Shown here: one piece after another, positions 58,357 through 64,000 of the stretch | How positions within the stretch are numbered: position 1 is the stretch's first letter | Layout: the number at the start of each line of letters is the position of its first letter | From: Undaria pinnatifida | Taxonomy: Eukaryota; Sar; Phaeophyceae; Laminariales; Alariaceae | Length of the DNA stretch: 64,000 nucleotides | Direction of reading: 5' to 3' | NCBI GenBank assembly: GCA_012845835.1 | Contig: JABAKD010000021.1 | Coordinates: 13,246,295 to 13,310,294 of the forward strand | Notes under the pieces: model-generated | What the model was told of the DNA's origin: nothing | Databases searched by the model: none | Seen by the model: only the letters and a program-made list of their open reading frames with translations | Position numbers and translations under genes: made by a program

Positions 58357-58482
58357 CGCCAAGAACAGAAAGAGGGCACGCCTCCTGCCACGTCTACCTC
58401 TACTACTGCAACTCTCTCTTCTCCGGCTCCCTGCGAAGCTCAAGCAAGCGGAGCTCCTCTGCAGCTTTTCATCGCACGTAGT

Positions 58483-58890
58483 GTGAAAATGCGCAAGTCT
58501 GAGTCTGGCAATTCTGTTGCTGTAGATCGTAATGGTGTGGGGCGTGGTAGCGTTGTAGGACGTGTTGAGCCAGCGTTGATTACACGTGTTGATAGCGCCC
58601 TTTGGTGTACCCCGGGGCAACCTAGGCCGTATGGTAGCGAGGAATGGGATGCGAACTCGGGAGCTAGTGCGATGATGTCCAACAACAAAGAGGGCATGTA
58701 CAACATTCGCTACCCTACACACCAACACGTACAGATTGGCGATTCAGGGTTGATTAGAGTCGAGGCAATCGGGGACGTCAATTTAGTGTTTCACCAACTA
58801 GACGAACACGGAAACCCGGAGGACGTTGTGGCGTGTGTGCAAGATGTGATATATACTCCGTGGCTTGGCTTTAACTTTTTCTCGATTTGA
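58483..58890 (+). pseudogene. Copia aspartic protease with catalytic Asp changed to Asn
   Basis: Cleaves the Gag-Pol precursor in active elements. Open part of the Gag-continuing frame. EEWDANSGASAMMSNN occupies the place of the family's W..DSGAS active site, and codon AAC at 58654-58656 puts Asn where the catalytic Asp belongs, a one-base change from GAC. Downstream VQIGDSGLIRVEAIGDVNLVF and VQDVIYTPWLGFNFFSI fit the copia protease fold. The frame ends at TGA 58888-58890, where a shift leads into the next segment. The protease of this copy is expected to be inactive. Confidence 0.85.
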
Positions 58891-59528
58891 AGGTGGCCCA
58901 TAAAAACTCCTGTTCTGTAAACCCTACTGGTACGCAAGCGGGAAGGCTCCGCTTCATTCGGGGATCGGCGAACGACTCCCTCTACGCCACCCGACTACCC
59001 CCTTCTCCGTTGTCAGTGGATGTAGCGAATAAGAGTGCCCCCGAGTCTTCCGCTTGCAACCCACCGATGCCAGTTGGCGCAGTTGGTTCAGTTGGTGCTT
59101 CGCGTGAGAGTGCATTCGTGTCTGCTGCCTGCATATCCCCCACAGTTCCTCTTAGTGAAAACAACCTCGTACAACCTTCCAGCGTTGTGATGTCTTCTCC
59201 CATGGAGTTGGAGCTTGAGCTTGAGACTGCTTTATCCCACCCCACTCCGTGTGATTCAAGTACGGCATGAATTTATCGACCCCAGAGCATTTCTGACGGA
59301 AAGACCGAGGCGTATGCCGTAGAATGGGACATTTTCGACCGTATGATGCAGGATAGAGAAAGTGAAGAGTGTGCACTTGCCATTTTGGGCCCCGGGAAAA
59401 ACCCTTTCCATGTTGGTAAAGATCGCAAGCGAGTCGATATTAACGTGTTCCACGACCGCGCCGGCCACCTGCCCGAACCTATTTAGAGGGAATCTGCTCG
59501 GCAGCGAGGCATCACCCTCACCGGACGG
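58885..59528 (+). pseudogene. Copia pre-integrase region with HHCC zinc-binding motif
   Basis: Frame following the protease: LKVAHKNSCSVN, RLRFIRGSANDSLYATRL, then a Ser/Pro-rich spacer and an acidic stretch. TGA at 59268-59270 interrupts it, and the same frame continues through NVFHDRAGHLPEPI, TAG at 59484-59486, and GRMEPCTTC just past 59528. His-x4-His and Cys-x2-Cys together form the N-terminal zinc site of copia integrase (GAG-pre-integrase domain). Confidence 0.82.
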
Positions 59529-60430
59529 ATGGAACCCTGCACTACGTGTATATCGGCAAGGGGGACGAGAGCGGGCGTGCCGAAGCGTAGCGAGGGACGA
59601 GCGGGGAAGGCGCCTGGCGATCTCCTACATATCGACATGTGCGGGCCATACACCACCACCATAGGCGGCAACCACCACATGTTCTATGCTGTCGATGCTG
59701 CAACGGGCTATATCGCGAACTACGCCCTGCGTCGCAAGTCTGACGCCGTAGCCGTCTTCCGGCGGTGTATCGTCGACCTAGCCCACAAGCGGGGACGAGG
59801 ATACGGAGTGTCCGTGGCGACTGCGATTCGATTTGGACCAGTAAGGACTTCCGTGACTTCTGCTCCACCATGGGGATCGCCGTGCAGTACTCCCCCCCCG
59901 GAGCGCAGCAATACAATGGGGTAGTGGAGAATGCAATCCAGCGTTGCAGTAAAATTGCCATGGCACATGGCATCTCGCCGCGCCGCGGAGCGACGCTTGG
60001 GGCCGGGGGGGTTCTCGTGTGTTCGCGGCCTGGATGCTCGCGGGGACAAGCTCTGGGCGGAATCGGCGAAGGATGCCGCGCAGAAGCTCAACCAGGCTGC
60101 TTCCCCTTCAAATCCCGGTCGCGCGTCGCCGCAGGAGCTGTTCATCGGCAAGAAGAATGCTTTCTTGGTGGTGCCGTTTTTTCAGTACGGTTTCTTGTAC
60201 CGGGAGAGGAGGTCGAAGCTGGACGACAAGGCCGTGCCGTGCTACTTTCTAAACGCGGGCGACAACCATGCAGACTGCTGTGTGAAGGTACTCAGGAATG
60301 ACACAGGGCGCGTATGCTACTCTAGCAGCGTTACATGGGCGCCGCTGCCACAGTCGGGGGGGGGGGGGGGGGTCAGTACTGCCCCTTCCGCGCCAGCACC
60401 GCCCACGCCGCCGGGGGTGTCATTCGAGAT
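59529..60430 (+). pseudogene. Copia integrase, DDE core, two frameshifts
   Basis: Joins element DNA to the chromosome in active copies. APGDLLHIDMCGPYTTT carries the first catalytic Asp. A shift near 59790-59810 moves to the frame with RGDCDSIWTSKDFRDFC (second Asp) and VQYSPPGAQQYNGVVENAIQ (catalytic Glu of the NGVVE block). A second shift, between about 59975 and 60040, returns to the earlier frame, giving KLWAESAKDAAQKLNQAA, SPQELFIGKKNA and a C-terminal region with VCYSSSVTWAPLP. All three DDE residues remain, but no single frame spans the domain. Confidence 0.88.
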
Positions 60431-60439
60431 TGCCTCGAC

Positions 60440-60985
60440 GCCGCCCGCCGCTGCCGGTCCGCTGCCCGTGCACTCACCCAGCGCTTACGCCTCGCCGCCG
60501 CCCGGACCGACTGCTATGCCGCCCGCCGCTGCCGGTCCGCTGCCCGCGCACTCACCCAGCGCTCACGCCTCGCCGCCACCCGGACCGACTGCTATGCCGC
60601 CCGCCGCTGCCGGTCCGCCGCCGCGCACTCACCCAGCGCTCACGCCTCGCCGCCGCCCGGACCGACTGCTATGCCGCCCGCCGCTGCCGGTCCGCTGCAC
60701 GCGCTCTCACCCAGCGCTCACACCTCGCCGCCGACCGGACCGACTGCTATGCCGCCCGCCGCTGCCGGTCCGGCGCCCGCGCACTCACCCAGCGCTCACA
60801 CCACTTGCTCGAACCCGCCTGCTACTGCAGGTACACCGCCTGCAGCAGCCACCTGGCCGCCAGCACCGCTGCGATCGTCATCACCGCCGTCCGCGCACTC
60901 ACCCAGCGCTCACACCTCGCCGCCGCCCGGACCGTCTGCTATTCCGTCCACTGCTGCCGGTCCGCCCCCTGCGCACTCGCCCAGC
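60440..60985 (+). repeat. 78-bp Pro-rich coding repeat between integrase and RT
   Basis: Units of 78 bp (26 codons) read PPAAAGPLPAHSPSAHAS then PPPGPTAM. Four full units start near 60447, 60525, 60603 and 60680, followed by a partial one near 60758, a diverged stretch and one more unit at about 60890-60965. In the third unit one base is missing near 60615, which moves the true frame. Overlapping Arg-rich long frames here are artefacts of the repeat. Confidence 0.88.
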
Positions 60986-61780
60986 GCTCTCACACCGCCT
61001 GCCGCATGTTCGCCGATGCCGGAGTGGTCTCCCTCTTCCATCGAGGACGCCGGCTCGACGACATCGTCATCGCCATCACCGGCGGCGACACCGGCCCCGC
61101 GGACGTACAGAAGGAGGCAGCCGCCGCCGGTCGCCGCAGGACATTCTTCGCCGCTCACCCCACATGCAACGAGGATGCTGGGCGAGAGGGGCGACGATCG
61201 CGTGCCGGGAAGGACCAGGTCGGAGGGCCGTCAGCTTTCGGGCGTGCCGGAAGAAGCGGTCTCTACGCCGCTGCCGGAGGCGACGTCGTTCGACCACGGG
61301 GTAGGACTCCTATCTCATGCGGGGGAGGATATGCTGCTGTCGCTGCTGGCCAACCGGCGGGCCCTGAACGCGAAACGGATGCTCCTGCAGGGGCACGGGT
61401 CTGGTGAGCTGGAGGGCGGAGGCAAGCAGCATGCGGGATCGGGGGGCGTGGAGGAGAGCAAAGGTGCGCCGCCATACGACACCACGGGCGGGGGGGGGAG
61501 CGGGGGTAACTATTGGTCGCTTGGGCCGTCGGGACGGGGAGTGCCGCTCGGCCTTGTGTCGCGACTCGCCACGCGGGAGGATGTCGACGCAGCTCTTCGC
61601 GAGATGCGCCCCTCTCACCTGCGGCCCGACATGCCCCTCTGCCACGCCAAGGACCTCCGCGTACCAAAGACGTTCAGGGAGGCACGTGACGGTGAGCATG
61701 GCGCACGGTTCATGGACGCGGCTAAGCGTGAAGTGTTCGGTTTGCTTGAAGCAGGAACGTTTGAAATTGTTGACGAGTAG
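60620..61780 (+). pseudogene. Copia Pol linker and start of reverse transcriptase
   Basis: Frame resuming after the shift in the 78-bp repeat. It is Pro/Ser-rich to about 61100, then polar with Gly-rich patches (YDTTGGGGSGGNYWSLG). From about 61540 it looks like the conserved approach to copia RT: RLATREDVDAALREM, FREARDGEHGARFMDAAKRE, VFGLLEAGTFEIVDE. TAG at 61778-61780 is the only interruption before the RT frame, which continues in the same phase with QRIDNVISSKLIFDWK. Confidence 0.82.
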
Positions 61781-63202
61781 CAACGAATAGACAACGTGAT
61801 CAGTAGCAAGCTCATTTTTGATTGGAAGGTTGATCAATTTAGTCGGCCTACGAAAGCGAAGGCGAGACTTGTAGCTAGGGGTGACATGCAGAGAGAGTAC
61901 ATTGACTTTGGAGATTTGTACGCGCCTACTGTTGCATCGTCCAGTGTCCGTTTGTTGGCTGCGTTGGCGTGTGAACATGACCTAGAGTTGTGCCATTTCG
62001 ATATAGACCAAGCTTTTGTGAGGGCAGATCTTGCCGAGGATGTCTATATGCGATTGCCAGAAGGGTGTGGTTCATTGACAGGGAAGGTTGTGAAGCTGAG
62101 CAAGAGTCTTTATGGTTTGAGACAGGCGTCTAGACAGTGGTATGCATTACTGAGGAAATGTCTTTTGGATTTGGGGTTTGTGCAATGCTTGGCCGATTCG
62201 TGTGTTTTTCGTTTGGTTGATATGGGGGAAGTAGTAATGCACCTAGTGGTGCATGTTGATGATATTTTTGTCGTGGGAAAGAAGGAAAGGTGTGATCAGC
62301 TCGGGAAGGATCTCGGACGTCTTGTTCCAGTTAAGTCATTGGGCGAGCTCAAGTGGTACTCGGGGTGCTATTACGAGAGAGACAGGGAGGCAGGGAGGGT
62401 GACTACTTCGCAACAGACGTACACGGAAGAATTGGGAGAGAAATATGGTGTGGAATGGGGCAACGCAATCCCGATTCCTACAACTTGGAGGCTTTGGGAT
62501 TTTGATGTTGACAAGCCAAATGTTTTGTTTCCTTTCCGAGAGTTGATCGGTGCGCTTTTATGGATTGCATTGTTGACCAGGCCGGATATCGCGAATTCAG
62601 TGAGGGCAGTAGCAAGGTATTGCGGTGCGCCGAAGCTGATCCAATGGAAAGCGGCACGTAGTATACTATGGTATGCAATGAGGACGAGTTCTTTTGGGAT
62701 TTCCTTTCAGAAGGGGACGTTGACGGGGATTAGTTTGATTTCGTTCGCTGATGCCGATTATGCTTCGCGCAGTACGGACAGGAGAAGCGTGTTCGGGGGG
62801 GTAGTGATGTGTGCGGGGGGGCCTGTTTCGTGGTACTCCAAGACGCAGAAGTGTGTGACTCTCTCGACTACTCAGGCGGAGTATGTTGCTATGTCGGACA
62901 TGGGGAAGGATATTTTATTTTTGAGGCAGGTTTGGTGTTTTATGTTGCCGAAGGCAAGGATGCCGTGTATTGCCATGTATGAGGATAACGAGGGTGCCAT
63001 CCAAATCGCAAAGCACCCGATTTCGAACTCGAACTCGAAGCACATTGACGAGAGGCATCATTTTTTCAGGGAACTGGTAGAAAGGAAGGAGGTCGAAGTT
63101 ATCAACGTAGCGTCGCAGTACCAGCATGCTGACTTCCTCACCAAGGCATTACCTGAGAGGGAGATTGAATTTCACCGGGGGATAGCGATGAATTTGACGT
63201 GA
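61781..63202 (+). CDS. Copia reverse transcriptase and RNase H
   Basis: Copies element RNA into DNA and degrades the RNA strand. The frame is open from 61781; the first ATG is at 61796 and gives 468 residues, though in the element this is the end of Gag-Pol and not a separate gene. Motifs: KAKARLVARGDMQ; CHFDIDQAFVRADL with the first catalytic Asp; KSLYGLRQASRQWY; LVVHVDDIFVVG, where His replaces the usual Tyr of YVDD but both Asp residues are kept. RNase H: SFADADYASRSTDRRS, TLSTTQAEYVAMSD, MYEDNEGAIQIA and KHIDERHHFFRELVE. It ends at TGA 63200-63202. Unlike the rest of Pol it has no internal stop, though it cannot be made as part of an intact polyprotein here. Confidence 0.95.
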   Translation, partial: QRIDNVISSKLIFDWKVDQFSRPTKAKARLVARGDMQREYIDFGDLYAPTVASSSVRLLAALACEHDLELCHFDIDQAFVRADLAEDVYMRLPEGCGSLTGKVVKLSKSLYGLRQASRQWYALLRKCLLDLGFVQCLADSCVFRLVDMGEVVMHLVVHVDDIFVVGKKERCDQLGKDLGRLVPVKSLGELKWYSGCYYERDREAGRVTTSQQTYTEELGEKYGVEWGNAIPIPTTWRLWDFDVDKPNVLFPFRELIGALLWIALLTRPDIANSVRAVARYCGAPKLIQWKAARSILWYAMRTSSFGISFQKGTLTGISLISFADADYASRSTDRRSVFGGVVMCAGGPVSWYSKTQKCVTLSTTQAEYVAMSDMGKDILFLRQVWCFMLPKARMPCIAMYEDNEGAIQIAKHPISNSNSKHIDERHHFFRELVERKEVEVINVASQYQHADFLTKALPEREIEFHRGIAMNLT

Positions 63203-63504
63203 TTTCTCTCTCGGATAGTGTTTGATTTTCTGACTTTCTATTTCTTACATGTTTGTTTGTTTTGTTTTCTGATGTATCTTTATGAGGGTTCAAGGATTTG
63301 CATTTAAATTGATCGATGGAAAATACTGAATAGTGTTTGAGTTTTAATGGTCATGGATGTGATGAGAACGGATTTGAGTGTTTTTGCATAATATGCAACA
63401 TTTTTTTGTTTTCTGGACTTGAGTAAAGAAAAACTCTGCAGAATTTTGGTATCTGGGAATGTACGTTTTAAAAAAATAGTCTGGATAAATCATGACAATG
63501 TTGC
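63203..63504 (+). other. Copia untranslated region before the 3' LTR
   Basis: AT-rich stretch between the RNase H stop and the polypurine tract, with no open frame of note. Its first 60 bases are T-rich (TTTGATTTTCTGACTTTC, then TTGTTTGTTTTG). Confidence 0.7.
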
Positions 63505-63515
63505 GAGTAGGGGGG
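63505..63515 (+). promoter_or_regulatory. Polypurine tract
   Basis: GAGTAGGGGGG, almost pure purine, ends one base before the 3' LTR (63517). This is the expected primer for plus-strand DNA synthesis in LTR elements. Confidence 0.65.
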
Positions 63516-63516
63516 C

Positions 63517-64000
63517 TATTGGACGTACTCACTCCATTGTCAGATTGCAAACCAAAATCCGTCGAAAAAATGGATCGGAGAATTTTGGGGGTTTCGTATA
63601 TGTGTGGGATGGATCTCCACAACGGGATTTTGTGTTGTGGGTCTTATGTGCCCGAATAATATCGCTCCATTTTTCGACTCTATTTTTGCGTTTACCTTGT
63701 ATCTTCTCTGTGTCTCTTCCACGGCTACCACGCCAAGGGCTACCACGCCCCATCTATATTGCAAGGGCTATCACGCCTTCACCACTGCACGGCTACCACT
63801 CCTGTGTATTTACATCCCGGCTATCACGCCACAGCACCGAGTTCCATTTCCGGGTTATCACACCTGAGCTATCACGCTTCACCACACACGTACCGGGTAA
63901 ATCGGGTTATTACACCCGCCTTAGTTAGTAGTTTGTAGTTTACCGATCACCGGCTATTACGACACCTTTCTCCTCCACCTACACCACCACCGGGGCGCCA
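63517..64000 (+). repeat. 3' LTR of the copia element, truncated by window end
   Basis: Starts TATTGGACGTACTCAC (the usual TG is TA here) and matches 56038-56521 with about 17 substitutions and no gaps. The last 45-50 bases, including the terminal CA, and the right flank lie outside the window. Confidence 0.95.

Larger units (their letters stand above)
56038..64000 (+). mobile_element. Ty1/copia LTR retrotransposon (3' LTR cut by window end)
   Basis: Order: 5' LTR, Gag, protease, pre-integrase zinc region, integrase, Pro-rich linker, reverse transcriptase and RNase H, then 3' LTR. Integrase before RT is the copia order. The 484 bases of LTR that can be compared differ by about 17 substitutions and no gap (counted by eye), so the insertion is moderately old. 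Gag-Pol is interrupted by several stops and shifts, but RT/RNase H is one open frame. It lies in a satellite monomer; its right flank is outside the window, so the target duplication cannot be checked. Confidence 0.97.

Noticed and set aside
60298-61407. A 369-codon Arg/His-rich frame in the copia linker
   Set aside because: Out-of-frame reading of the 78-bp Pro-rich repeat; the neighbouring frame connects integrase to RT.

Overview
The window is eukaryotic DNA, almost entirely repeats and mobile elements. The evidence is a gene whose GT-AG introns keep the reading frame, a Ty1/copia LTR retrotransposon, a Helitron-type rolling-circle transposon with helicase and OTU domains, remains of a Penelope-like reverse transcriptase, and about 18 kb of satellite DNA. 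No rRNA, tRNA, CRISPR array or ordinary operon was seen. Introns of 340 to 916 bp and GC-rich exons in AT-richer surroundings would suit an alga or another non-model eukaryote, but the lineage cannot be fixed from this sequence.

Layout. 1-3.1 kb: no recognisable gene. 3.1-5.85 kb: an irregular array of G runs or C runs around a GATACAGTGTATC dyad. 7.3-7.9 kb: a two-copy direct repeat with C tracts. 8.1-11.4 kb: a decayed Penelope-like reverse transcriptase element. 12.7-16.9 kb and 19.9-23.3 kb: two diverged copies of one roughly 4-kb unit, containing a minisatellite, a conserved minus-strand reading frame, poly-C islands and a conserved module that begins ATGAGTTTCGAC. 23.3-25.96 kb: nothing recognised. 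25.96-43.95 kb: a satellite of about 56 monomers of about 323 bp, whose centre (about 32-41 kb) is organised in five-monomer higher-order repeats of 1611 or 1622 bp.

The satellite is split at 43954/55670 by an 11.7-kb Helitron of the OTU-bearing (Helentron/Helitron2-like) type. This element carries a complete-looking five-exon gene for a 338-residue Cys-rich protein (48360-51785) and a broken Rep/helicase/OTU gene (51893-55529) that has lost its HUH nuclease core. A shortened sister copy lies inside it on the opposite strand (45893-48038), and that copy contains a small element with inverted ends (46518-47802). Comparing the two insertions fixes the Helentron ends almost to the base and shows insertion at an A-T step without target duplication.

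One satellite monomer follows (55670-56037). It is broken by a Ty1/copia element (56038 to beyond 64000) whose gag, protease and integrase are interrupted by stops and frameshifts while reverse transcriptase/RNase H is open. The two LTRs differ by about 17 substitutions in 484 compared bases (counted by eye).

The genes here do not form a host pathway. The window looks like a satellite-rich region (pericentromeric, subtelomeric or similar, by inference) that has collected nested insertions. The best candidate for something undescribed is the spliced Cys-rich gene carried by the Helentron.
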